Source: Chara braunii
Taxonomy: Eukaryota; Streptophyta; Charophyceae; Charales; Characeae
Length of the DNA stretch: 42,393 nt
NCBI GenBank assembly: GCA_003427395.1
Contig: BFEA01000006.1
Location: 1,373,788 to 1,416,180 of the forward strand
Direction: 5' to 3'
Shown here: in pieces, positions 1 through 8,190 of the stretch
How positions within the stretch are numbered: the first letter of the stretch is position 1
How the letters are laid out: every line of letters begins with the position of its first letter
Notes under the pieces: model-generated
Databases searched by the model: none
Told to the model about the DNA's origin: nothing
What the model saw: only the letters and a program-made list of their open reading frames with translations
Program-made: the position numbers and the translations under genes

Positions 1-1
1 T

Positions 2-310
2 CTTTACGGAGATCGCTTTCTTGAGGTTTCCTACATTTACTCTGGAGGGAGAGGACGTATTGAAATATTGATTGGAGCTTCAAGCGATATCATTCTTGCG
101 GAGGAGCTTTATCTCAGGAGCGTCGCAGACGAGAAGATGGCTACATGCATGGCCCACATCTGCAAGATTGATCCAGCAGCGCCTCTCGACATCAGCTACG
201 TGGTTCCAGAGTCGATAGCCACACGAGTTCTCAATGACGAGGCGCCAGATATGGAGTCCCAGATGGCAGCACTTACTCACGAGGGGGTACCGCTTATTAT
301 CATTGATTGA
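2..310 (+). CDS. LTR-encoded accessory ORF, N-terminus outside window
   Basis: The frame is open from base 2 to a TGA at 308-310 (102 codons seen). The 3' LTR copy shows the missing start, with an ATG equivalent to 17703, giving a full protein of about 146 residues. The segment FLEVSYIYSGGRGRIEILIG resembles the strand-rich core of the modules between PBS and gag (RFLDTDDYDVRPY type; element 2 WSYTFHLRTGDFNVAIYV). I read it as a diverged relative carried in the LTR. That is inference from eye alignment. The 3' LTR copy is broken by a 1-base insertion, while this copy is open. No known domain is recognised and the function is unknown. Confidence 0.45.
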   Translation, partial: LYGDRFLEVSYIYSGGRGRIEILIGASSDIILAEELYLRSVADEKMATCMAHICKIDPAAPLDISYVVPESIATRVLNDEAPDMESQMAALTHEGVPLIIID

Positions 311-494
311 GGTTCTCTATTTTCAATCACTATGATGTATTACAACATTATTATTTATTAGTGACTGCAGCCCTCCAATGACTGCTCCCTGCATATTCTG
401 TGTACTACTCTTTAGTCTCGTATCTCTGGTCATACTCTTACAGAGTCTGGTTTCTGGTCTTCTCATCTTGTCAGTGTCAATTGCTCTATGATGC

Positions 495-689
495 ATGTTT
501 GTTATTTTCCTCCTTATTTTATACAGGTTACACTCTAGGCAACTTGAAGGACTCATGAATGATAGGGACTCCGGTGACCTTGGGTTTATCCTTTATACGA
601 GGTCAGGTGCAGGCGATAAACCCGAACGCCTCACTCTAAGCCGTGTCGCCGCTGGCAGGAGGGATAACCCTGACTACTCGGTTGTATGA
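495..689 (+). CDS. LTR small ORF beta (64 aa)
   Basis: ATG at 495. The predicted protein starts with a hydrophobic stretch (MFVIFLLILY) and continues as a polar, Arg/Asp/Gly-rich tail ending NPDYSVV. The same frame is open in the 3' LTR at 18326-18520 with several amino acid changes but no stop. A pyrimidine-rich run ending TACAG (about 505-526) sits inside the 5' end, so this could instead be sequence after a splice acceptor. No family is recognised. Being open in two copies of a young repeat is only weak evidence for coding. Confidence 0.25.
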   Translation: MFVIFLLILYRLHSRQLEGLMNDRDSGDLGFILYTRSGAGDKPERLTLSRVAAGRRDNPDYSVV

Positions 690-835
690 CAAAGTGTGAC
701 TGCCTCTGAATACACCTCTATCTTTTATACCTATCAAAATCCTGCGTGACAGTGTGCTGGTCCTCCAACCCACTGAGCTCGGCCCAGGGAAGAACATCTA
801 ACCAGACCCTTGAAGCAGTGGGGGTGCGACAAAAA

Positions 836-853
836 TGGCGCCGTTGCCGGGGA
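836..853 (+). other. Primer-binding site, tRNA-Asp(GUC) type
   Basis: TGGCGCCGTTGCCGGGGA begins five bases after the LTR end. It is complementary to the 3' end of plant tRNA-Asp(GUC), which as I recall ends ...CCCCGGCAACGGCGCCA. The placement and 18-base match identify the minus-strand primer site and fix the LTR boundary. The same primer is used by some plant gypsy lineages such as Athila-like elements. Confidence 0.9.
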
Positions 854-1089
854 CTTAAAAATCTTGAGTTCCTGGGAGCAGACCTTGGTCATAATATTTT
901 GTGACTAGGCAACAGTCTAACATAAATCGTACAAGATCTGGCTCAAGTCAGAAAGACTTTCGGCTAAGGGAGCCCCGAGAGGAGGGGCCTCTTGCAGAAG
1001 TCTATCTGAAGTGATTCAAACCTGCAAGCAAGGGTTTGAAATTTGTTTTCTGGACCCTTCGCTTGAGAAGTCCATAAGTCAGAAACCAG
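854..1089 (+). other. Untranslated leader of element 1
   Basis: There is no ORF between the PBS and the first accessory ORF. A small perfect stem (GCCCC at 972-976 with GGGGC at 984-988, loop GAGAGGA) is the only structure I see. It could be part of a packaging or dimerisation region, but nothing else supports that. Confidence 0.4.
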
Positions 1090-1446
1090 ATGATGACTGA
1101 AGAGTATAATGTCGTAGAAGCCTTAACTCGTGTCACCTGCGGTGGTGGCTTCCCTTATATGTTTCTCAGATGCATTACTTGTGTAAAAGATACAACGACT
1201 GTGCATGTGTTTGTCTCTAGATTCCTTGACTCTGATGACTATGATATTCGACCCTACATCCTAGAGGGAGCTGATCAGGACCCTAGTTTTTTTACCAACT
1301 GGGATGTCATAGTGGAGTGTGTCAAAGTCGAGAGAGATCAGTTGAGACAGCAAGAGATAGAAGCGAGTTGGAGCTTACTGCCTAGGATTTATGAGAGGAT
1401 TCCTACCCCGCCAGTACCTAAAGGATTCTGTGATGGTAGGAACTGA
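1090..1446 (+). pseudogene. Accessory module copy 1
   Basis: ATG at 1090, 118 residues to TGA. Module landmarks in order: GGGFPYMFLRCITC (about residues 17-30), VSRFLDSDDYDIRPYI (about 41-56), a variable linker, then PTPPVPKGFCDGRN at the end. The sibling copies continue N-W-x-P-I-L-N, so the stop at 1444-1446 replaces that tryptophan (TGG to TGA), and the lost tail can still be read to about 1470. This is the first of the tandem copies before gag. No known domain is recognised; function unknown. Confidence 0.7.
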
Positions 1447-1494
1447 CAGTCAATCATCAATGCAATCTGAAAAGGCAAACCTGGTAAGTAGTCA

Positions 1495-1879
1495 TTGTCA
1501 GCAGTAACGAAAGCGATAGAGGTGCTGACAAGGATCACGGTTGGGGGTGCCTTCCCGTACGTCATTGAGAGGTGTGTGACTTGTGAGCACGACTCGGTGA
1601 TCTTGTACGTCCTTGTAGCTCGGTTTCTGGATACGGATGACTATGATGTGAGGCCATACGTATCTGCTGAGACAAGAAGAGGGATCGATTACGAGACATG
1701 TTGCTGAGTATGTCCTGGATGAAAGGCAGTTGCTGAGACAACGAGGGAAGAAAGTGACTTGGAGTGTCCTGCCTAGAGAGTTTGAGAGATTCCCAAGTCG
1801 CCTGTGCCCGCTAGCTTCTGCGACGGGAAGGAGTGGGGACCAATCCTTAACTTGGTGCTTAGAGACCGAGTGTGGTGAG
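1495..1879 (+). pseudogene. Accessory module copy 2 (frameshifted)
   Basis: The frame shows VGGAFPYVIERCVTCEHD then VLVARFLDTDDYDVRPYV, and hits a stop at 1707. The rest of the module continues in other frames: a KKVTWSVLPREFERFP stretch (about 1748-1795), then the PxPxSFCDG-like and W-x-P-I-L-N-type end up to about 1879. At least two indels are therefore needed to join it. There is no ATG at the 5' end, and the frame opens with non-ATG codons. It is closest to copies 1 and 5. Confidence 0.65.
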
Positions 1880-1881
1880 CC

Positions 1882-2217
1882 ATGCTAAGAGATGTCTACA
1901 CTCCTGATGACGGAGAGAGCTTCTGCTTCGAGGTCTATCTAGATGAGCAACGAGCGACTGTCATCGGGGCCGTGAGAGGATGCGACACTAGGGTAGGTGG
2001 GCGCGATGAGATTGGCATGGTAGAGCACTACCTTGAGCTTATGCGAGCAGCTGTTTTTAGAGCAATTACAGATCAGACTAAGATTAGGCATCTGCTGGAT
2101 TGCAAGAGTTCGGATGGTAGGAGAGTGATGCTACATGCGAGAGATGAGACCATTCTATCTACACAGCATCCTGCGGGCAGTCTGGCTAGAGGCGCTAGGA
2201 GCAGCCCAAGGCAATGA
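1882..2217 (+). pseudogene. Divergent accessory ORF (copy 3?)
   Basis: ATG at 1882, 111 residues. It lacks the FPYKIER and RFLDTDEYDV landmarks of its neighbours, but has SFCFEVYLDEQRATVIGAV. This lines up loosely with the LTR ORF (FLEVSYIYSGGRGRIEILIG) and is likewise followed by an acidic/aromatic helix-like stretch (MVEHYLELMRAAVFRAI). It may be a diverged relative of the LTR-encoded type or a module remnant in the wrong frame. Unrecognised otherwise. Confidence 0.35.
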
Positions 2218-2267
2218 TATTGGAATGTGAGAACTCTATGTCAATTGCGACTGTGACCATTAGTTGA

Positions 2268-2738
2268 GGATGGTTAGACAAAGTAACTGAGACTGACAGT
2301 CCGTTCGAGATATTGAGACAGGACGTCTGTAGAGAAGGACGTTTAGTATTCTATGTTCCAGTAGTCAGATTTCTCAAGACTAACGAGCTTGACGTGAAGG
2401 TTTATACTCAGGAAGGAATAAGAGAAGAAGAAGGCTATTTAGAGTGCTTGAGGAGAGTGTACATTCATCTCTCGAGGGTAAGGGAACTGCTTCGAAGCTT
2501 GCATGAGAAAGTGACTTGGGGGAAACGAGTCAGGCAATTTGAAAGACTCCCTAGTTTTCTGACGACGGATAGCTTTGCTGACAGGAGAGATTGGACGCCT
2601 CTTCTAGAAACTATTGCCGTGGTTGGTAAGGCAAGAGAGAATGACTTAGTCATGCGACCGAAATCTCTGTTTTTCGATACTTTTGTATGTCGGTTCGAAG
2701 TTCACGACGAAGCTTCTCTTGAAATTTCCCTCACCTGA
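2268..2738 (+). pseudogene. Accessory module copy 4 (no ATG)
   Basis: The frame is open from just after a TGA at 2265 to 2738. The first landmark is degraded (PFEILRQDVCREGRLVFYV). The second is clear (VVRFLKTNELDVKVYTQEG), followed by EKVTWGKRVRQFERLP, then FLTTDSFADRRDWTPLLETI. The last part matches PPIPxSFxDGxNWxPIL of the siblings. There is no ATG before the landmarks, so the start has been lost or it was made as part of a longer product. Confidence 0.6.
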
Positions 2739-2757
2739 CAATGGAAAGGAACCTGTT

Positions 2758-3267
2758 ATGGCTGAGGAGAATGTTGGTTTCTTAGGAAGCAGGCATATTT
2801 GGGAGAAGGTTGAAGGAAGGGTATCACCAGATATTAATTCTTCGGTCATCTCGCGCCTACTCCGGGATTTTGAACCCTTCACGGTAGGAGGGGCGTTTCC
2901 TTATAAGATTGAGAGATACACTGTCTTAGCCATACATGAGGCAGAAGAGAAAGTGTATGTGTTAGTAACTCGCTTCCTAGAGACAAATGAATATGACGTA
3001 CGTATATACACTCCAGTGACTATGAAGATTTGGCGGCGGTATACTGGGTGTCACGAGTGGGCACTTAGTCACATCTGTAAATACAGAAACGAACTCAAGA
3101 AGGAAGGTAAGAAAGTTACCTGGAGTGTGGAGCCTACTGAGTATGAAGGTTTCCCAAATCCTCCTATTCCAAATAGCTTTGTCAATGGTGAGAACTGGGA
3201 GCCGATCCTTAATACTGTCTTAAGAGATAGAAAGTGGAGCAGTGCCTCTATTGAGGATTCTAGTTAA
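2758..3267 (+). CDS. Accessory module copy 5, intact
   Basis: ATG at 2758, 169 residues, no internal stop. Order: a 45-residue lead, FTVGGAFPYKIERY, VYVLVTRFLETNEYDVRIYT, a charged helical linker, GKKVTWSVEPTEYEGFPNPP, then IPNSFVNGENWEPILNTVLR. This is the best-preserved copy and a good query for the family. It probably folds as alpha/beta (alternating hydrophobic strands, amphipathic helix), but this is inference. It lies 79 bases before copy 6. Element 2 ORF B has the same closing motif (APVIPNAYLDESDGWRVLV), so the module is shared between elements. No link to a known retroelement protein is recognised. Confidence 0.7.
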   Translation: MAEENVGFLGSRHIWEKVEGRVSPDINSSVISRLLRDFEPFTVGGAFPYKIERYTVLAIHEAEEKVYVLVTRFLETNEYDVRIYTPVTMKIWRRYTGCHEWALSHICKYRNELKKEGKKVTWSVEPTEYEGFPNPPIPNSFVNGENWEPILNTVLRDRKWSSASIEDSS

Positions 3268-3346
3268 GAGACTTAGTAGGCACTGGAAAAGATTAGACAT
3301 ATCGAAGAGACAATGAAAAATCATGGGGGTCGCTAGGGACTAGGCA

Positions 3347-3769
3347 ATGTCTGGTTACTGTCTGGCAGTCACGGCAGCACTAGACGCCCTAGTTTCTTTT
3401 ACCAGTGGAGGAGTTTTCCCGTACAAGATAGAACGTTGCATATCCCTGGAGGAGGAACACGCACCTGGGAAGGCGTATATCCTTGTAGTGAAGTTTCTTG
3501 ACACTGGTGAGTACGATATCCGACCCTATGTTCCCTCATTAAGAGAGAAAGGGACAAATCGCGAATCTTTTCGAAGCAGGATTAGTAATATAGTTGATAA
3601 AAAAAAAAAAAAGTTAGAGAGAAAAGAAGTAAGAGTAGTGAGTAACCTAGCTTCGATTGTGTTTGACAGGTTCCCCGAACCAGTTTTGCCGAAAAGTTTT
3701 ACAGACGGCAGAAACTGGGAACCAATTCTAAACGCAATCATAAGAGAGAAAAGGTTCAGAAAGAAATAA
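3347..3769 (+). CDS. Accessory module copy 6, intact
   Basis: ATG at 3347, 140 residues, stop 25 bases before the gag ATG. Landmarks: FTSGGVFPYKIERCISLEEE, YILVVKFLDTGEYDIRPYVP, a lysine-rich linker containing a run of A (about 3600-3612) that encodes five lysines, RFPEPVLPKSF, TDGRNWEPILNAIIR. The short gap to gag suggests both are read from one transcript by reinitiation, leaky scanning or splicing. The A-run is a likely site of length change between copies. Function unknown. Confidence 0.7.
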   Translation: MSGYCLAVTAALDALVSFTSGGVFPYKIERCISLEEEHAPGKAYILVVKFLDTGEYDIRPYVPSLREKGTNRESFRSRISNIVDKKKKKLERKEVRVVSNLASIVFDRFPEPVLPKSFTDGRNWEPILNAIIREKRFRKK

Positions 3770-3794
3770 GAGTTTAACCAATAAATCAGACAAG

Positions 3795-5327
3795 ATGGTC
3801 AGGGGACCGGACGCAAGGCAAAACCTTGCTAGTTCCTCCGCAGGTGACGGAGAAGTGACCATTACCACTGTTCTACAAGAAATGTTGAAAAGGATAGAGG
3901 CCATGAAGACCGGGATGGACACTATGAATGTTCGTCTAGACCTTCCAAGAGCTAAGGTACCTCCAAAGAACATACCCTGCTTTGATGGAACCAAGGTTAG
4001 GGAGTTCCTGGAAGACTATGATGTCTTCGGTATGAGCCACGGTTGGTCGGACAAACAGAAGTTGAAAGCTCTGCTAGCCTATGTTGAGCCTAAGATGATG
4101 GTGTCGGTAACAAAAACGACACAAAGACTGACAACATGGGTCGAGGTTAGACCAAAGATGCTGGAAGAATATGCGAAGTATGACGTCCCAACGACCATGC
4201 AAAATTTGTTGGAAGTGCGACGTTCAAAATATGCAACCCTTGATCAATTCCTAGAGGATTTTGAGCGGGTTGCGCGGAGAGTACCCTTCCTAGATGAGAC
4301 CCAGAAAAGTCATGTCCTGCTAACTAATTTTACAGAGGATGAAAGAAAGAGTGTGGTAAGCCGCGCTGCTCGTTATCCTCTGAAGTGGGATGAAGTGGTT
4401 GAAATGGTTCGTGAATTACCTTCGGTGTCAAACCGGAAGTGGTCTCTGGAACAGATGAAAGTAATCAATAGTGCAAGAGAAGGAAATGTTGAGGCAGCTA
4501 AGGGAGAAAATTTGAAGGCCGAAGAGATCCTTGGTCTTCTCGTTAAGCTTGGTAGCTTCGAAAAGTTAACCCTTCCTGCTCCAACGACTCAAGCACTTGT
4601 TGGAGCCGAAGATGGTAAGGAAGCAAGAAAGAAGGAGAAGCAAAAGGAAGATAATGAGAGTGAGGATGAGAGCAGTGATGATGACGCCAGGCGAAGGAGC
4701 AAAAAGAGACAAAAGAAGAAGCGCAGCCGGGATTAGAAGAAAGATAATAAGAGCCGAGATTGACAGAGGAGACATGGTCCCTTCCGATGTTATTATTGTG
4801 ACGAGGAAGGCCATACTATAACTCGGTGCCCTATACTAGAGAAAAAACTCGAAGAAGGGATTGTAAAAAAGAATGCCAATGGGCACGTCTGTGATGCCAA
4901 TTGGAAGAAGATAGATTTCCGAGTCAAAGGAGGGATGCGAGCAGTTATCCTAGAACAGGCTAGGGCCAATAAGGATAAAAGGAAGAAGGTTATAGTTAAT
5001 GTTATCACCTTTGATGGTATGCTACCTCCGGAGATAGTGGCTCGAGACGACAATCCCGAAAGTCAAAGTCTGAATGTATCCCATATCAGTCAGAAAGAGG
5101 TCGAAGAGAAAAAGCGAGAGAAGGCTCAAAGAGAGCTAGACCAGCTGATAGATGGGACCAACGACCTAGTAAAGGAAGGGAAAGGAAAGGAAGTTGTCGG
5201 GAAGAAAAGAAGGGTGGTCTTGAGATCCGAAGCTGAGGAAGGGATCTCGATAGATGAAGTAGTAAAGAAATTACTCGAGGAGACCGAGATCACCCTATCG
5301 TGGAAAGACTCTTTCTTCAGCATGTAG
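3795..5327 (+). pseudogene. gag: gag (capsid plus CCHC nucleocapsid), two in-frame stops
   Basis: ATG at 3795. The capsid-like part has CFDGTKVREFLEDYDVFG near residue 60, then LLAYVEPKM, and a helix-rich region (LDQFLEDFERVARRV) typical of gypsy gag. A Lys/Glu/Asp-rich stretch follows. The frame meets TAG at 4734 and TGA a few codons later, then reads on in the same frame into a zinc knuckle of the form C-x2-C-x4-H-x4-C (CYYCDEEGHTITRC, 4788-4829) and a charged tail to 5327. Both stops fit single C-to-T changes (CAG, CGA). The protease frame begins within the last 28 bases, shifted by -1, probably an indel. Confidence 0.85.
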
Positions 5328-6031
5328 AAAGAGCCCCACCTGGTACCAAGATGAGGTTTGGTAACATGTCGTGTGGATACTTGAATATCTTTGTGAATGA
5401 CGTGAAGGTTAGAGCCCTAGTGGACTCTGGGGCTGAGATAATGCTTATGTCATCGGCCAGAATGAGATCATGTGAACTTGGAATAGATAGGAAAGCCAAC
5501 CACCAGCTCTCCAATATAACCGGATTCTTACCATTGGAAGAGTTCATTGATGATCTGCCCATCCGGATTGGAACTTTTCAAGTTGAGATCCTCTGTTTTG
5601 TGGTCCCCAACTTGGATCATGACTGTATTCTCGGAGTCTCTTTCCTACATAGAATGGAGGCTTGTGCGTTCTTTGGCCATGACAGGACAGCCTGACTTTC
5701 TCTCCACGATCCTAACAATGGTCAAGAACAGACTTTTGTGATAAGTGATAGGCATCATCCTCGTCATCTGCGACATGTTAACTCTCTTAAGCACGGAGAA
5801 TCTGACAAGTTGATTGAGGAAGTACGAGCAAAACTGAAAGAAAGTGGAATAATAGATGAAAAGACAACGATTAGAGTGAATGATATTGGAAAGATGCTCA
5901 AGCTCCTGGATAAAGAGAAAGAGTTGGGCGACAAGAGAGAGATGGAGGGGTTTAAGGATGCTGTGAGGGCAGCAAAAGTTGGCACAGTGCAGCTCACCTT
6001 CTCTGCAACTGGTTTTTTTTTAGGAAAATAG
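5300..6031 (+). pseudogene. pro: Retropepsin-type aspartic protease
   Basis: The frame contains ALVDSGAEIMLMSS (catalytic D-S-G, about residue 42) and, about 70 residues on, the hydrophobic-Gly motif CILGVSF, which together define a retroviral-type aspartic protease. A TGA at 5693 interrupts the frame; it reopens and runs to TAG at 6029-6031 with a charged, coiled-coil-like connector (EEVRAKLKESGI, KLLDKEKELGDKREMEG). The last codons, GGT TTT TTT TTA GGA AAA TAG, hold the slippery site through which pol is probably entered. Confidence 0.82.
6016..6022 (+). promoter_or_regulatory. Candidate -1 ribosomal frameshift site, T TTT TTA
   Basis: In the protease frame the codons are TTT (6017-6019) and TTA (6020-6022) preceded by T, a canonical X-XXY-YYZ heptamer and the same as the HIV-1 gag-pol site. 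The zero frame stops 7 bases later. The -1 frame opens straight into pol (FFRKIVTGSKRK), which aligns with FFGRIPLAGGIKK of element 2, entered at T TTT TTG. I did not identify a convincing downstream pseudoknot by eye. Confidence 0.65.
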
Positions 6032-7165
6032 TCACCGGGTCTAAGAGGAAGTATAAGCGCAAAGGCGTTAAGAAGAATTCAGTGGTCGTTCTGATAGAGA
6101 AAGATTACAATGAGGCATTAGAGAAGGAGAGAAAGATAGTTAAAAGATTAAGGAGAGGCTGCATTGAAAGAGGGAAGAATTACCCAAGAGAGGTTCAAGA
6201 TAATGAAGGTAGGAGCCAATGACTTCCTTATGCCGACTGAGAGGGATTTCATATATGAATTATGTCAGAAGTACAGTGGTGCATTTTCCTTTAATGACGA
6301 GGAGAGGGGACGACTGGACGTTGACATGATCAAGATGGTCAAGATCTGGACCGTTCCTCATACGCCTTGGAATGACAGACCCACAAAGTACGCTCAAAAG
6401 AAAGAAAAAGAGGTAATGGAGTACATAAACCTGAAGATCGCCTCCAACGTTGCGAAACCAGCTGATGGAGTTTACGCCAATCACTGGTTTTGCTTTTGGA
6501 AGCCACGTGGTGGCCTGCGCTGGATACAGAACTTGCAAAAGTTGAACTCGGTAACGGTCCGCGATGCCGGTAGCTTACCCAACGCGGATCTGTTGGCCGA
6601 ATCTTTTGCCGGAAGGAGCATCTACTCCCTAATAGACTTGTACTCTAGCTATGACCAGTTCTCGATAGATCCTACAAGTCGACCTACGACCGCCACGCAT
6701 ACACCGAGAGGCCTCATACAAATGTGTGTGGTACCTCAAGGGTGAACGAATGGGGTCTCGGTCGTTCAGTGAGACATACTGAAGGTCATGGAGGACATAT
6801 GCCCAGAGGTAACGTTTTCATACATTGACGACAATCCAGTTAAAGGACCAAAGGAAAAAAATGAGACTTTAGTGGATGGTCGAGTCAGGCGGTTCGTATG
6901 GGAACATGCGCAGGGAGTGACGAATATACTAGAAATGTTGGCTAAATACAACCTAACAGCCAGCGGGCCGAAATCATTACTGTTCCAAAGGGAGGTAACG
7001 ATCTTGAGTCTTAGGTGCTTCTTGAAGGAAGGAGCCCTGATCCGAAGAAGGTGGATAAACTCCTGAACTGGCCTATGCCTCTAAAAACGGTTGGGGAAGT
7101 AAGGAGTTTCCTGGGGGTCTGCAGCTTCTGGTGGATCTTCATCCCCGAGTTTGCCAAGATAGCCG
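6022..7165 (+). pseudogene. pol: Reverse transcriptase domain of pol
   Basis: Begins in the -1 frame after the slip site, shifts by a 1-base indel near 6150, and continues in the 6164-6745 frame. RT landmarks: RWIQNLQKLNSVTVRDAG, YSLIDLYSSYDQFSI (first catalytic Asp), VVPQG followed by a stop where the next residue is W (TGG to TGA at 6742), TNGVSVVQ, then FSYIDDNPVKGP (catalytic YIDD) and RRFVWEHAQGV. A further frame change near 7030 leads to LLNWPMPLKTVGEVRSFLGV, the usual end of the RT connection. YIDD-x-PVKGP plus RRFVWEH recalls gypsy elements I associate with basidiomycetes and some algae. Inactive through stops and frameshifts. Confidence 0.85.
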
Positions 7166-7690
7166 AGCCCCTTAGAGAAATGGTGAGACAATGAGCTAGC
7201 TTAGAGTGGTCTGACCAAAGAGATAAGACTGCACGGGCACTTCAAGATAAGTTAAGAGATGGCGGGGTCGTATTAGGAGTACCATACTTCGACGATGAAA
7301 GGGAGAGACCCTTCATCATTGAAGCCGATGGCGGCCCGATAGCATTAGGAGGGGTGCTTGTGCGGCGAGATGAGAATGGTAAAGAAATGTCACTTAGATT
7401 TGAGAGTCGCACCCTTAATTCGGTTGAGAGAGACTATATTCAGTTCAGGAAGGAGCTCCCGACAATCTTGCACTGTCTCAGGGTGTTTAGACACTATGTT
7501 ATGGGGTGAAGATTCATCCTAAGAACGGATTCTACGGCGGTAATCGGAGCTGTTAAGAGGCATCAACAGGTAAATTCTACGGTCAGTAGGTGGATAGCTC
7601 ACATATGGACGTATGATTTTGTATTAGAGAAGGTGCCTACTGAAAAGAATCGAACCGATGGGCTAAGCCGCGTAGAATGGGGATCCATAG
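7166..7690 (+). pseudogene. pol: RNase H domain of pol
   Basis: Reads in the frame with codons at 7633. Visible: WSDQRDKTARALQDKLRDGG, PFIIEADGGPIALGGVLV (first catalytic Asp; element 2 has STDAGPCSVGGLL), LNSVERDYIQFRKELPTIL (catalytic Glu), RTDSTAVIGAV (Asp), and NRTDGLSRVEWG, equivalent to the usual DxLSR end. Stops: TGA at about 7192 and TGA at about 7507, the latter where element 2 has Arg, so CGA to TGA fits. Confidence 0.8.
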
Positions 7691-8190
7691 ACGATGAATC
7701 TCTTGAGGAGACACCCTTCGTTGACGAATTCCATATGGAAGATGATGATGTAGGACTACCTCCAGCTCCCAGTTGTTATACAGCCTTAGCCATAGCAACA
7801 AGCAGGGAAAACTGTTGAGGGGAAAAGGAAGACCGTTACCTCCACTACCTCCTAACTCGAGAGGATGAAGAGGAAGGATGATATGGGATAGTAGAACAAA
7901 CTGCTGTTGCAGCCCATGAGCTGGCAGAGAGTTCAAGGATGGCTGAGCGAAGGCTGAATCAGATAAAGGAAGAGTCGGAAGACCCTGAGCAAGATAATGA
8001 CGCTGAGGAGAGGTTTAAGAAGAATGAGTATGATGGGGAATATACGAGGATCGGTATGATAATGAGCAGTAATCAGTTGGACGAATTCTATCATGAGAGA
8101 ACAAAGAGAACCTTTAGGCTGCGTAGGGGTCACCTTTTTGTGGATCCTAAGGAAGGACACCGCCACAAAGAGTAGTGTGTGGTAAGGAAA
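7691..8190 (+). pseudogene. pol: RNase H-integrase connector of pol
   Basis: Same frame as RNase H, very acidic (DDESLEETPFVDEFHMEDDD; DPEQDNDAEE), with TGA at 7816, another near 7879 and TAG at 8173. The segment TFRLRRGHLFVDPKE near 8110-8155 is the usual lead-in to the integrase zinc finger (element 2 has CLRGGHLFNRP). A frame change between 8175 and 8202 follows. Confidence 0.65.

Larger units (their letters stand above)
1..831 (+). repeat. 5' LTR of element 1, 3' portion only
   Basis: Direct repeat of 17832-18662. The right edge is set by loss of similarity exactly after the terminal CA (830-831), five bases before the PBS. It ends GCGACA. The left part is beyond the window, so the true LTR length cannot be read here. 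Two short ORFs lie in this segment (2-310 and 495-689). Confidence 0.93.

Noticed and set aside
287-526. Intron in the 5' LTR (GT at 287, CAG at 524-526) joining the two LTR ORFs
   Set aside because: The joined frame meets a stop at once (GTT ACA CTC TAG); other donors include the stop of the first ORF.
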